A DNA stretch of 64,000 nucleotides from assembly GCA_902626645.1 (NCBI GenBank), contig CACOGC010000001.1:51001-115000 (forward strand). Direction: 5' to 3'. A model generated the notes under the pieces. That model was not told where the DNA came from. It saw only the letters and a list, made by a program, of their open reading frames with translations, and made no database searches. This DNA is from an uncultured Pelagibacteraceae bacterium (GTDB lineage: Bacteria; Pseudomonadota; Alphaproteobacteria; Pelagibacterales; Pelagibacteraceae). Shown one piece after another: positions 35,390 to 44,809 of the stretch. A program made the translations under genes and the position numbers. Positions within the stretch are counted from its first letter, which is position 1; the number at the start of each line of letters is the position of its first letter.

Positions 35390-36740
35390 TTTAGATGGAG
35401 TTTTAATAGACTCTAAGAATATTCATTTTACCGCTCTTAATAAAGCGCTGGAAAAAACGAAAATAAACTATTCAATTTCTTTTGAAGATCACTTAAAAAT
35501 TTTTGATGGTTTACCCACAAATGAAAAATTGAAGTTACTACTTGAAAAAAAAATAATAAAAAAAAAACATTTTTCTAAAATAAAAAAAGAAAAAAATAAG
35601 ATTACTGATGATCTTTTTAAAAAACAAATAAGCTACAATAAAAATATTTTTGAATTATTTAAAAAACTTTCAAAAAAATACAAACTGGGTGTTGCAACTA
35701 ATGCTATAGAGAATACATTAAAATTATCTTTAAAACGATTAAAGATTAAAAATTTTGTGAATAGTGCTGTTTCTAATCAAAATTTAACTTTTGCTAAACC
35801 TCATCCTGAAATTTATTTGAGAAGCCTTTTAAATTTAAAAAGTATGCCAAAAAACACACTTATTTTAGAGGACTCACATTACGGCAGGATCGCTGCAAAA
35901 GAGTCAGGGTGTAATTTAATGCCCATCAAATCAATTCATGAAGTTAATTATACCAATATTATTAATTTTATTAATGACCAAATTAGTGAAACTAAAGTTA
36001 ATAATCAAATTTGGGAGGACAATGAATTAAATATTGTAATCCCTATGGCTGGAGAAGGCTCCAGGTTTAAAAAAGCAGGTTTTAGTTTCCCAAAACCCTT
36101 AATTGAAATAAACCAAAAACCCATGATACAAGTTGTTATTGAGAGTTTGGGTTTAAAGGGAAATTATATTTTTTTAGTCAGAAAAGAACATCTTGAAAAA
36201 TATAACTTGAAAAATTTTTTAAGATTATTAGTCCCAAAATGTAAGATTGTATTGGTAGACAAATTAACAGAGGGTGCAGCTTGCACAGTTCTTTTAACAA
36301 AAAAATTGATTAATAATAACAAACCTTTAATTATTTCAAATTCAGATCAATTTATTGAATGGAATTCTTCTAAAACTATGTACAACTTTGTTAATAAAAA
36401 AGCAGATGGTGGGATTTTAACATTTAATGCAATTCATCCAAAATGGTCTTATGCAAAATTAGGTTCTAACGAAAATGTTATTGAGGTAGCAGAAAAAAAA
36501 GTTATTTCTAATAACGCAACTGTTGGAGTTTATTATTGGAGGTATGGTAAAGATTTTGTCAAATATGCAGAACAAATGATAAAAAATAACATAAGAGTAA
36601 ATAACGAATTCTATGTTTGCCCTGTGTTTAATGAAGCAATAAGAGATAATAAAAAAATCAAAATAAAAAACGTTGACTCTATGTGGGGACTTGGAACGCC
36701 TGAGGACCTCGATTATTTTTTAAAAAATTACAAGAAATAA
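35367..36740 (+). CDS. Fused HAD phosphatase and sugar-phosphate nucleotidyltransferase
   Basis: A 457-residue two-domain enzyme. Residues 1-205 are a HAD hydrolase: IFDLDGVLIDSKNIH (nucleophile Asp8), GVATNAIENT (motif II), and KPHPEIYLRSL with LILEDSHYGRIAAKESG (motifs III/IV). Residues 215-457 are an NTP-transferase: IVIPMAGEGSRFKKAGFSFP followed by KPLIEINQKPMIQ, and ISNSDQFIEW (metal DxD-like). It may dephosphorylate one sugar phosphate and activate another. It overlaps the GDPD-like gene and abuts the convergent WavE-like gene (no spacer). Confidence 0.82.
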   Translation: MIDTIIFDLDGVLIDSKNIHFTALNKALEKTKINYSISFEDHLKIFDGLPTNEKLKLLLEKKIIKKKHFSKIKKEKNKITDDLFKKQISYNKNIFELFKKLSKKYKLGVATNAIENTLKLSLKRLKIKNFVNSAVSNQNLTFAKPHPEIYLRSLLNLKSMPKNTLILEDSHYGRIAAKESGCNLMPIKSIHEVNYTNIINFINDQISETKVNNQIWEDNELNIVIPMAGEGSRFKKAGFSFPKPLIEINQKPMIQVVIESLGLKGNYIFLVRKEHLEKYNLKNFLRLLVPKCKIVLVDKLTEGAACTVLLTKKLINNNKPLIISNSDQFIEWNSSKTMYNFVNKKADGGILTFNAIHPKWSYAKLGSNENVIEVAEKKVISNNATVGVYYWRYGKDFVKYAEQMIKNNIRVNNEFYVCPVFNEAIRDNKKIKIKNVDSMWGLGTPEDLDYFLKNYKK

Positions 36741-37835
36741 TTAGAGGAAGCTTTTTTTTATGATGATCTTTTTTTTTTCATCATAATAAAATTTTTCTTT
36801 ATAATTTAACGTTTTAAAATTTAGATTAAACTCGTTATAAAGGGATAACCACTCACTAAATTCAATTGATCTAGAAGATTTAAAAAGGTAGTTTCTTATG
36901 AATCTTTGCTCAAAATTCCAATCATATTTGTACCATAAGAAGTCAATACTGTTTGCATCAATTATTCCAAAATATTTTGATAAACAATACCACCAATGCT
37001 CTAAAGTCCAATCTAATTTTATTCCTTTTATTTTTAAATATCTTGCACATAATAAGATTTCACTCATGACTGCAGTTTCATTAATCACTTTTTTAAATGA
37101 ATAATTTTTGAGAATTTCCTCCTCCGTTTCATCTTTGAAATAAGTTTCAATTTCTTCAGTACTTCCAAATAATAATATGTCCGTTAATCCATAAATTCTA
37201 TACTTACAAGTGGCAACACTTGAGGCAAATATTCTTGAATGTTTTGGATTTTCTGAAATAAAAGTTTTCTGCAAACTTAAGAAATAAGACTTAAGATTTG
37301 GTTTCATAATCCTGCAATCAGTCCTTGTTTTTAAAATATTTCTCACTCCCTCTCTCTTTAGAATTTTAATTGCATTACTTGTAGACTTAATTTGGTAGTT
37401 TATATTCGCAAGTCCAGGTTCTTCTGGAAGTTTTGACTTTTCGACTTTAATATATTCATTAGTTTCTAGTTCATCTATATACGAATTTTCCCACGTCGAG
37501 ATTATAATAAAAGTTTTTGGAAAAATTAATTTATAAATTTTCAAAGTTTCTTTCAGAAAATTAAGTTCTTTTTTATTGGTAACAGGCCCTTGAATAATTA
37601 TTCCAAATTCTTTTAAATCAATTTCCTCTGTCGAAATTTGTTTAAAATTTTTTGAGTACTTTGGTCTCACAAAATAAGAAATATAATTTGATCTCGAGAA
37701 TGATAATATGAAATCAAAACCTTTATTTGCAAGTGGCAAGCCTGAAATTTTTTTTGAAAAATTAAGAACTACATTGTATTTAAATATTTTAAAGAGATTA
37801 ATTTTTTTTAAAAATTTTTTAATCATTTTTTTCAT
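36741..37835 (-). CDS. WavE-like LPS biosynthesis protein
   Basis: A 364-residue protein with the WavE family core: FGIIIQGPVTNKKELNFLKE (about 73-92), IIISTWENS (about 110) and later NILKTRTDCRIM (about 170), ATCKYRIYGLTDILLFGS (about 206-223) and HWWYCLSK. WavE takes part in core oligosaccharide synthesis in Vibrio cholerae; a glycosyltransferase role is likely but not proven. The C-terminus is Lys-rich and its last codons coincide with the stop of the converging fusion gene. Confidence 0.78.
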   Translation of the reverse strand: MKKMIKKFLKKINLFKIFKYNVVLNFSKKISGLPLANKGFDFILSFSRSNYISYFVRPKYSKNFKQISTEEIDLKEFGIIIQGPVTNKKELNFLKETLKIYKLIFPKTFIIISTWENSYIDELETNEYIKVEKSKLPEEPGLANINYQIKSTSNAIKILKREGVRNILKTRTDCRIMKPNLKSYFLSLQKTFISENPKHSRIFASSVATCKYRIYGLTDILLFGSTEEIETYFKDETEEEILKNYSFKKVINETAVMSEILLCARYLKIKGIKLDWTLEHWWYCLSKYFGIIDANSIDFLWYKYDWNFEQRFIRNYLFKSSRSIEFSEWLSLYNEFNLNFKTLNYKEKFYYDEKKKIIIKKSFL

Positions 37836-37886
37836 TTGATAATAAACTTATTTTAGTAAATATTGATAACTCTTATAATGCATTTA

Positions 37887-39029
37887 CTAAGATTTTGATT
37901 TTATTTTAAATAAATTCATAAAAATATCATTATTTGCATCATACCGCCCGGTGTAAATAAAATGACCGAGATCAGGATAATCAAATATAAGATCAAATTT
38001 TTCTTTACTTATGGGGTACTCTGAGGAAATTAAACTCTTTTCATTATTTTCGAAATTATTTCTAATCCGATTATGGTTCATATGAAAAAAAATTTTTGAA
38101 CAAGAATTTATTTTTTCTATATAAAATTTTGCTGTTTCACCTCTCATTTCACCAAGGCTATTTTTATTCACAAAAAGATTTACTGAATTCTCTTCCATTT
38201 TTTTGATTTCTATTGGTGGCATGAAAATTAAATCAAAATTATCTAAATCTTTTTTTTCAAATTTTTTTTCTCCAAACAATAAACAAGTCTTTTTAGGATA
38301 TGTTTTAAGAAGATAATAAGCTGCAAGTACCAAAACTTCGGGAATATCAAAATCAATAAAACAGGACTTTTTAAAACCTTTAGTTAAAAAGTATCCTAAC
38401 TTTCCATAACCACCACCCAGATCGCAAATAATTGGCCTCTCTATTTCCTTTATGTGCTGATATAAAATGTTTGAAATAATTTGATTGAAAAAACTGCCTA
38501 TTGTTACAAAATTACCATCTAAGTAAGCTCCTAATTGATTTCCATGTTCTGGTGTGGCAATCTTATTAAGATCATTTTTTGTATATCCAAAATCTTTCCA
38601 TATTTTAAAATACTTTAAAAAAATTTCATTTTTAAGAAAGCTTTTTAGTAGAAAATTTTTAGAATATCTTTGTAAAAGATTATTGTGTTCTATTCCAAGA
38701 TAATTATTCCAATTTCCAAAATTACTTAAAAAAAATGAGAAGTTATCAAAATCCTCTTTTTTATAAGACTCAACAAGAAATTTATAATCATTATTGATAT
38801 GCTTTTGCCACATCGAAGAAGGTTTTACTAAATCTGGTGTATTTATTTCATCAAGCTTTAATTTCTTATAAAAATCAAATAATCTTTTATGTAATTTTAC
38901 ATCATCATTATTGATTTTAACATGTATCGGCTTTTTTATTTTAATTTCAATATTTTTTTTTTGAAAAGAAAAAATTTTGATTAATCCAATTAAATGTGCG
39001 TAGAGATAAAATATTATTTTTTTAATCAT
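37887..39029 (-). CDS. Putative sugar O-methyltransferase (NanM-type)
   Basis: SAM-dependent methyltransferase-like protein, 380 residues. An N-terminal region of about 190 residues with no recognised motif precedes the SAM site PIICDLGGGYGKLGYFLTKG (about 198-217), with FIDFDIPEVLVLAAYYLL and NLFVNKNSLGEMRGE further on. This matches the putative sugar O-methyltransferase group often seen in O-antigen loci. It stands between the WavE-like gene and the CDP-sugar genes. Confidence 0.75.
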   Translation of the reverse strand: MIKKIIFYLYAHLIGLIKIFSFQKKNIEIKIKKPIHVKINNDDVKLHKRLFDFYKKLKLDEINTPDLVKPSSMWQKHINNDYKFLVESYKKEDFDNFSFFLSNFGNWNNYLGIEHNNLLQRYSKNFLLKSFLKNEIFLKYFKIWKDFGYTKNDLNKIATPEHGNQLGAYLDGNFVTIGSFFNQIISNILYQHIKEIERPIICDLGGGYGKLGYFLTKGFKKSCFIDFDIPEVLVLAAYYLLKTYPKKTCLLFGEKKFEKKDLDNFDLIFMPPIEIKKMEENSVNLFVNKNSLGEMRGETAKFYIEKINSCSKIFFHMNHNRIRNNFENNEKSLISSEYPISKEKFDLIFDYPDLGHFIYTGRYDANNDIFMNLFKIKSKS

Positions 39030-39114
39030 AATTAATATTTATTCAAAAGTTTTTGAATTAAAGAATTTGGTAAAATTAAAATAATCAATAATTTTATTTT
39101 TTTGTGCAAATTTT

Positions 39115-40029
39115 TTAATCATTTTTTTTTAAATAATATTTTATTGTTTTGGTCAATCCTTTTTCAAATTTGATTTGAGGTCTCCAATTAATCAATTTTT
39201 TTGCTTTATTTATATTTGGATGATAGATTAAGGATTCATCTTTTCTTAATTTAATTTTTCCGAATAATGGTTTACCTAGTTTTAAATAATTAGTAATCAT
39301 CAATATAATCCTTTTAATTTTAAAATTTTCATTACTGCCTAAATTAATAATCTCACCATCAGTATTTTTTGAGGCTAAAATTTTAAAAATAGCCCTTATG
39401 AAATCATCTATAAATAAAAAATTTCTTACCTGTACTCCACTTGAGCATGGAAAAGGTTTATTTCTCAAACTTTCTGAGATAATAAAAGGTATTAATCTAT
39501 TTTTTTTTTGACCAGGACCATAAACTAAATATGGTCTTACAATAGTTATCGGGAAAGAATCATTATGGAAAATTTTTAAACAGTATTTTGTAGCTAAATA
39601 TTTTGATTTTGCATAAACACTCTTTAACGAAGAATTTTTGATATTTTGAAACTTTTCATAATGAGGGGATTTTAAATCACCATATTCTAAACTACTTCCT
39701 ATTTGAATAAATTTTTTTATTTTTTTTTCTTTAAAAAAGTTAATCAAATTTTTACATCCAACATAATGACTTTGGTATGTTTTTTTTTTGTTTGAATGAT
39801 CTACATAACCTCCAAAATTTACAACATAATCTATATCAAAATTTAATTTTTTCTTAATATGATTAATTTTAGTAATGTCACAAAAAATATATTTAATTTT
39901 TTTTAACTTTTTAAATTGAGTTTTTTTAGACGAAACGCAAATAACTTTGTAACCTTTTTTAAGTGAGTTTTTTGTTAAATTTGAGCCTAAAAAACCTGTT
40001 CCACCAATAATAAGTAATCTTTTATTCAA
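39115..40029 (-). CDS. NAD-dependent epimerase/reductase, CDP-sugar branch
   Basis: Extended SDR, 304 residues, starting LLIIGGTGFLGSNLTK. It has VNFGGYVDHS, QIGSSLEYGD, SVYAKSKYLATKY (YxxxK, about 143-147) and RPYLVYGPGQ with a C-terminal NWRPQIKFEKGL. Placed directly after rfbF and rfbG (4-nt overlap with rfbF), it is likely to reduce or epimerise the CDP-4-keto-6-deoxyhexose that RfbG makes, in the manner of CDP-abequose or CDP-paratose synthases. The exact sugar cannot be read from sequence. Confidence 0.8.
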   Translation of the reverse strand: MNKRLLIIGGTGFLGSNLTKNSLKKGYKVICVSSKKTQFKKLKKIKYIFCDITKINHIKKKLNFDIDYVVNFGGYVDHSNKKKTYQSHYVGCKNLINFFKEKKIKKFIQIGSSLEYGDLKSPHYEKFQNIKNSSLKSVYAKSKYLATKYCLKIFHNDSFPITIVRPYLVYGPGQKKNRLIPFIISESLRNKPFPCSSGVQVRNFLFIDDFIRAIFKILASKNTDGEIINLGSNENFKIKRIILMITNYLKLGKPLFGKIKLRKDESLIYHPNINKAKKLINWRPQIKFEKGLTKTIKYYLKKND

Positions 40030-40721
40030 AATCTCAAAGTTTTTTTAATTAATAATTTCTCTAATATTTGCATATCTCTTATTGTATCCATACATTGCCA
40101 GGTTTTTTTATGTTTGAAGGCCATTAATTGACCTTTTTTTGAGAGAAGTTCAAGTGGCTGTTTTTCAAAAAAAGTCTTATCCGACTTTATTAAAGATAAT
40201 ACTTTTGATTCCAGTACAAAAAATCCACCATTAATCCAACCCTCATCCAAATTGGACTTCTCTCTAAATAAAGTAACTTTATTATGATTATTTAATTTTA
40301 TTTTTCCAAATCTAGCTGGTGGTCTCACAGCTGTCATGGTTGCTAATTTTTTTTTTTTAATATGAAATTTAAGTAATTTCCTCAAATTTACATTGGCTAA
40401 ACCATCTCCATATGTCATAAAAAATCTATCATCTCCTAAATATTTTTTTAATCTTCTAATTCTTCCACCTGTCATAGTATTTAATCCAGTTTCAATAAGA
40501 TTAACTTCCCAGGGAAATTTATTTTTCTTAAAATATTTTTTTAAAACATTTCCTTTATAACCAATTGCAACATAAAACTTTTTGAAGCCATAATTGTAAA
40601 AGTGCTTCATTATATAGTATATAATTGGTGTTCCATTGACTTTAATCATAGGTTTTGGAATAGATTTTGTATATTCAGATAATCTTGTACCAAAACCACC
40701 GGCTAGAATTACTACTTTCAT
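40026..40721 (-). CDS. rfbF: Glucose-1-phosphate cytidylyltransferase
   Basis: Activates glucose 1-phosphate with CTP to give CDP-glucose. Motifs: VVILAGGFGTRLSEYTKSIP (about 3-22) then KPMIKVNGTPI, VAIGYKGNVLKKYF, GGRIRRLKKYLGDDRFFMTY (about 86-105) then GDGLANV (Asp metal site) and ATMTAVRPPARFG. The last is a hallmark of RfbF. At 231 residues it is slightly short but complete to the final helix. It sits between rfbG and the reductase. Confidence 0.93.
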   Translation of the reverse strand: MKVVILAGGFGTRLSEYTKSIPKPMIKVNGTPIIYYIMKHFYNYGFKKFYVAIGYKGNVLKKYFKKNKFPWEVNLIETGLNTMTGGRIRRLKKYLGDDRFFMTYGDGLANVNLRKLLKFHIKKKKLATMTAVRPPARFGKIKLNNHNKVTLFREKSNLDEGWINGGFFVLESKVLSLIKSDKTFFEKQPLELLSKKGQLMAFKHKKTWQCMDTIRDMQILEKLLIKKTLRF

Positions 40722-40727
40722 AAATCT

Positions 40728-41804
40728 TTATTTTATAAAATTGATGTATTCTTTAATTTGTTGAATTGATAGATCATAAGCACTTTGATTATCCTCATAA
40801 TATCTTTTGTACCATTGTGTAGTTAATTTTATAACATTCTCAAATTTCAAAAAAGGTTTCCACTTTAATTTCAAAAAAGCTTTATTTGAATTCAAGTTCA
40901 ATAAAACTGATTCTTTTTGCTTTTTACTTTTTTTTTTAACCCATTTTGCTTTTTTCCAATTTTTTTTCATCAGACTAATCACTTCCTTAACAGATCGATT
41001 TTCTTTATAATTAGGGCCAAAATTGAAAATTTCGTGATTAAATTTATTGTAATTTAAAAAAAATCCTAAAACTAAATAACCGAAAGAAATGTCTATCACA
41101 TGTTGCCAAGGCCGCGTTGAATTAATTTGTCGAATGTTTACTTTTAGAGATCTAGACCAAGCAGCTACACAATCTGGGATTAGTCTATCTTTTGACCAAT
41201 CTCCTCCTCCTACTACATTTCCAGCTCTTGCTACTCCGATTTTTACATTGTTTTTTTTTATAAAATAAGATTTTAAATACGATTGTATTGCCAAATCAGC
41301 GGAGCTTTTTGAACAGCTGTAGGGATCTATACCTCCGAGTTCACTTTTTTCATCATAAGGTTTTTTTGTTTCTAAATTTTTATAAACTTTATCACTAGTT
41401 ATAAATACTACATTGCAATTGCCCTTATACACTCTTAAAATGTTCAGTAAATTGAGAGTGCCATTTAAGTTTGTAGTCCAGGTCTCTTCTGGATGAATAT
41501 ATGATTTTTTTACTAAAGACTGGGCGGCTAGATGAAAAATAAAATCTGGCTTTTCTTTAATTATAATTTTTTTCAACTTTATATAATTTCTTATATCGAC
41601 AAAATAATTTTTAAACCTAATATTTTTCTTTATTAATCCAAAATGAGATTTTGAACCTACTTCTTGATTTGATACTCCAATAACTTTAGCACCTAAAAAG
41701 GAAAGTAAAAGGAGCATCCAAGATCCTTTGAATCCAGTGTGACCAGTTATTAAAACTTTTTTCTTAAAAAAAGTTTTTTTTAATTCCCTAAATCTTATAG
41801 CCAT
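40728..41804 (-). CDS. rfbG: CDP-glucose 4,6-dehydratase
   Basis: Makes CDP-4-keto-6-deoxyglucose. I take ATG 41804 (MAIRFRELKKTFFKKK, 358 residues); an ATG at 41831 would only add nine residues overlapping the previous gene. Motifs: VLITGHTGFKGSWM (about 18-31), AAQSLVKKSY (about 87-96), ITSDKVYKN, DPYSCSKSSADLA (YxxxK, about 160) and RAGNVVGGGDWSKDRLIPD. These are diagnostic for RfbG. Its partner 3-dehydrase (RfbH) is not in the window. Confidence 0.93.
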   Translation of the reverse strand: MAIRFRELKKTFFKKKVLITGHTGFKGSWMLLLLSFLGAKVIGVSNQEVGSKSHFGLIKKNIRFKNYFVDIRNYIKLKKIIIKEKPDFIFHLAAQSLVKKSYIHPEETWTTNLNGTLNLLNILRVYKGNCNVVFITSDKVYKNLETKKPYDEKSELGGIDPYSCSKSSADLAIQSYLKSYFIKKNNVKIGVARAGNVVGGGDWSKDRLIPDCVAAWSRSLKVNIRQINSTRPWQHVIDISFGYLVLGFFLNYNKFNHEIFNFGPNYKENRSVKEVISLMKKNWKKAKWVKKKSKKQKESVLLNLNSNKAFLKLKWKPFLKFENVIKLTTQWYKRYYEDNQSAYDLSIQQIKEYINFIK

Positions 41805-43122
41805 AAAGTGTCTTTCTTTTTTGGAGGTCACCTAATCTGATTAATCTTCCCTTTTTTTTCAGCTTATATGTAAATATGTTTTTAGCAATTCTATTAACAA
41901 TTATATTTTTCCATAATTCATTTGAATAAACATCTAATAAAGGAAATTCGCAAATTTGTAAAACTTTGGTGCCTCTCTCTAAAGCTTCAATGATAGCTCC
42001 TGTAGATCCTATAAAAATTGACAAATTCTTATTATTTTTAATTTTTTTTTTTTTTTCACTAGATAATAATTTTTTTAATTTCTTTTCAAATTTAATAATT
42101 TTTTTTTCTTTAGCAGATATTGGATGTTTTTTGATTTTAATACCATTAAGACAGTAGTTGCTTGAATTAATTATGTAAGTAAATGAATCGTATATATCCT
42201 TTTCGTTTCTTATAGTCATTGGAAAGTAAATGTTATTACTCATTGAAATTTTTTTGTTTTTTAAAAATCTAGTTGAAGGCTTAACTCTAATTTTTTTGTT
42301 AGGCCAATTAAGAAATTTTTTAAAACAAATTGCTTGATCCTCACCATTTACTATTATTTCATCAGGGCTTACTCTTCTATGAATATAATTAGAAGGAAAA
42401 GATAGAGGAGGTGCATGAATATAACCTATAACCTTTGCGTTATTATTCGTCATTTTAAGATAATATATTAATCTATTTTGAAATGGTTGATATTCAAAAG
42501 GAAAAAAAATTTTTTTAATCTCAGGTTTAAGATAACCTTTAATATCATTTAAAAAATTATTTCCAAAAAAAGAAAAATTCGAAATATTGTGAAAAAAAAG
42601 GCCAAAATTTTTAAAACTCCATACTTTTTTTATTATAAAATTGATAAATTTTAAAATTTGAATTTTTTTTTTTTCACTTTTATAGAGTAAAATATTTTTA
42701 TCAAGAGTTTTGGGGACTTTAGCATCTAGATAAATTACAATCCATAAAGTTGACTGTGTCCGTCTAGAATTAATATTAAAATACCTATCATCAAGTGAAC
42801 CATTCTGATTAAAATTTTTAAAATTAGCCCATGTAAAAATTATATTATCATAATTAAATTTCTTTTTATTTTTATAAATTCTTGAACAAGAAAAAAAAAT
42901 ACCTGAAAAAGTATTTTTCATAATCTTAATATAAAAATTAAAATAGTTTATTTTAAATTTAAATAATCTAAAAATTTGAAATAAGCCTATTGAGTCTGAA
43001 AATGTTGGAAAATAGACATTTTGAGCATTTTCTAAGTTTGAATTTTTTTTTTCTATAAAATTAATTTTTTTTGCTAATTCTTTTAGTTTAATTGCTTTAA
43101 ATCTTAGTAAGTCTTTACTCAT
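41788..43122 (-). CDS. Putative surface carbohydrate biosynthesis protein (LIC13510-like)
   Basis: A 444-residue soluble protein of the kind annotated as surface carbohydrate biosynthesis protein (TIGR04326-like). Visible are a Lys-rich N-terminal half, KVIGYIHAPPLSFPSNY (about 232-248), DEIIVNGEDQAICFKKF (about 256-272), and near the end IFIGSTGAIIEALERGTKVL (about 374-393) and the QICEFPLLD stretch, a pattern like the donor-binding domain of GT-B enzymes. A glycosyltransferase role is inferred. Its start shares a base with the epimerase gene stop at 43122. Confidence 0.65.
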   Translation of the reverse strand: MSKDLLRFKAIKLKELAKKINFIEKKNSNLENAQNVYFPTFSDSIGLFQIFRLFKFKINYFNFYIKIMKNTFSGIFFSCSRIYKNKKKFNYDNIIFTWANFKNFNQNGSLDDRYFNINSRRTQSTLWIVIYLDAKVPKTLDKNILLYKSEKKKIQILKFINFIIKKVWSFKNFGLFFHNISNFSFFGNNFLNDIKGYLKPEIKKIFFPFEYQPFQNRLIYYLKMTNNNAKVIGYIHAPPLSFPSNYIHRRVSPDEIIVNGEDQAICFKKFLNWPNKKIRVKPSTRFLKNKKISMSNNIYFPMTIRNEKDIYDSFTYIINSSNYCLNGIKIKKHPISAKEKKIIKFEKKLKKLLSSEKKKKIKNNKNLSIFIGSTGAIIEALERGTKVLQICEFPLLDVYSNELWKNIIVNRIAKNIFTYKLKKKGRLIRLGDLQKRKTLYGYKI

Positions 43123-44042
43123 TAAAAATCAGTTTTTTTCGCCCATAAATAAAATTTTTTAAACCCTTCTTTCATATTTATGAATTTTTTTTTATTTGAA
43201 ATATTAAAAATCGATTTATCTGAATATATTCCATACTGATCTCCTGGAGTTCCTCTTAAAATTTCTATTTTAGTTTTTTTGTTATGGATTGATTTTAATA
43301 CATCTATTATTTGATAAACTTTAATTTTTTTACCTGTGCCTAAATTAATTATCCTATTATTAAACTTTTTATTATTTATTGCTTCTATCCAAATATCCAC
43401 AACATCATCAATATAAATTAAATCCCTAAATCTATTTAAACTACCTTTTACAATTATTTTGTTATTTTTGATTAAACTTGACAGATATATGCTTACCATC
43501 CCTTGTTTATCATCTGTCAAATCCTGTCCAGGACCATAAACATTAAACATTCTAAATATTGTAAAATTTAAGTATTTTTTATTCAAAATTATATAATCTT
43601 CTGATAATTTTTTATGAGTCCCATAAAAGGATAATGGTTTACAAAAATCTTTTATTTTGGCTCTATTCGCCTCATTTCCATAAACCGACATTGAACTTGC
43701 ATAAAAAAAGTTTTTAATTGAATTTTTTTTTGAAAATTCAATTAAATTATGAGTTGTGATGAAATTTCTCCTCAAATCGTTAAAAGGATTCTCAAAACTT
43801 TTTTCACCAGATGATTGTCCTGCTAAATGAAAGATGTAATCAATTTTTTTTGGAATTTTCTTTATTTGTTTAGTAACAGATAGATCTAATTTAATAAATT
43901 TTATCCCTTTTATTAAATTAGTTTTTTTCCCATTTGAAAAATCATCACAGGCTATTACTTTAAAACCTTTTAAATGAAGTTTTAAACACAGCTTACTACC
44001 AATAAATCCAGCAGCACCAGTAACTAAAATAATTTTTTTCAT
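43122..44042 (-). CDS. NAD-dependent sugar epimerase/dehydratase
   Basis: Extended SDR of 306 residues: ILVTGAAGFIGSKLC (about 4-18), CDDFSNGKKTN, FHLAGQSSGEKSFENP (about 71-86), YASSMSVYGNE (about 113-123), SFYGTHKKLSEDY (YxxxK, about 136-140) and FRMFNVYGPGQD. This fits UDP-glucose/UDP-GlcNAc 4-epimerase-like proteins, but the substrate is open. It lies between the KdsB-like gene (2 nt) and the surface carbohydrate gene (1-nt overlap). Confidence 0.85.
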   Translation of the reverse strand: MKKIILVTGAAGFIGSKLCLKLHLKGFKVIACDDFSNGKKTNLIKGIKFIKLDLSVTKQIKKIPKKIDYIFHLAGQSSGEKSFENPFNDLRRNFITTHNLIEFSKKNSIKNFFYASSMSVYGNEANRAKIKDFCKPLSFYGTHKKLSEDYIILNKKYLNFTIFRMFNVYGPGQDLTDDKQGMVSIYLSSLIKNNKIIVKGSLNRFRDLIYIDDVVDIWIEAINNKKFNNRIINLGTGKKIKVYQIIDVLKSIHNKKTKIEILRGTPGDQYGIYSDKSIFNISNKKKFINMKEGFKKFYLWAKKTDF

Positions 44043-44044
44043 TA

Positions 44045-44776
44045 TTATTTTAATCTTTTTTTTAATAATTTTTCAGCTTTTTTAACGTCACGCATTTCAT
44101 CAACGGCAACTGAATTGGAATTTAACTTAACCATTTTTATTTTTTCATCCATGTCAAAAAATCTCAAAATTTCAATGTCTTCTATTTTTTCTATTATGCT
44201 TTTTCTTTTTTTTAAATGAAATTTATTAAGTTGTTTTTTATTAAAAGCATAAATACAAACCTGTTTAAAATAATTTATATTTTGATTTTTTTTTTTAGTA
44301 CCAGGAACTAGAGTTCTAGAAATATAAATTAACTCACCCTTAGAATTTACAACAACTTTTGGCAAGTTTATGTTTTTTGGGCTCTCAAAATTATGAATTT
44401 TATCATAACCACAAATAACATGGTTAGGAAATTTTTTTTTTGCATTCATTATTTTTTGGATATCCCTAGGAGATATTGTTGGTTCATCACCCTGAACATT
44501 TATAAAAATTTTTGACTTAATTTTTTTTGACGCCTCGGCAACTCTATCTGTTCCTGTTAAACAATTTTTTGAAGTCATTATGTAATCATAACCATTTTTT
44601 TCAGCCACATTTGCAATTTTTTTACTATCTGTAGCAATAAAAACTCTTACGTTTTTAATTTTTTTACATATGTCTGCAACTCGCAAGATCATCTCTCTAC
44701 CTAAGATTTTTACTAAAGGTTTTCCTCTATATCTACTTGAGCCGTATCTAGCAGGTATAATAATGCTCGTTTTCAT
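44045..44776 (-). CDS. KdsB-like CMP-ulosonate cytidylyltransferase
   Basis: Cytidylyltransferase of the KdsB type, 243 residues. Motifs: IIPARYGSSRYRGKPLVKIL (about 5-24), VFIATDSKKIA, TSKNCLTGTDRVAEA (about 83-97), INVQGDEPTISPRDI (about 106-120) and LVPGTKK with IYAFNKKQL. The usual role is making CMP-Kdo. It sits 33 nt downstream of the DRE-TIM aldolase fusion, not beside Kdo genes, so the substrate may be a different 3-deoxyulosonate. All core motifs are intact. Confidence 0.85.
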   Translation of the reverse strand: MKTSIIIPARYGSSRYRGKPLVKILGREMILRVADICKKIKNVRVFIATDSKKIANVAEKNGYDYIMTSKNCLTGTDRVAEASKKIKSKIFINVQGDEPTISPRDIQKIMNAKKKFPNHVICGYDKIHNFESPKNINLPKVVVNSKGELIYISRTLVPGTKKKNQNINYFKQVCIYAFNKKQLNKFHLKKRKSIIEKIEDIEILRFFDMDEKIKMVKLNSNSVAVDEMRDVKKAEKLLKKRLK

Positions 44777-44809
44777 TTTAAAGAAATATCTTAATCAGTT
44801 TTAAAATAG

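Noticed and set aside
36758..36786. 9-bp stem (TTATGATGA/TCATCATAA) as terminator of the HAD-nucleotidyltransferase gene
   Set aside because: It lies in the coding end of the WavE-like gene, is purely AT-rich apart from two G-C pairs, and has no T-run directly after the stem on the plus strand.
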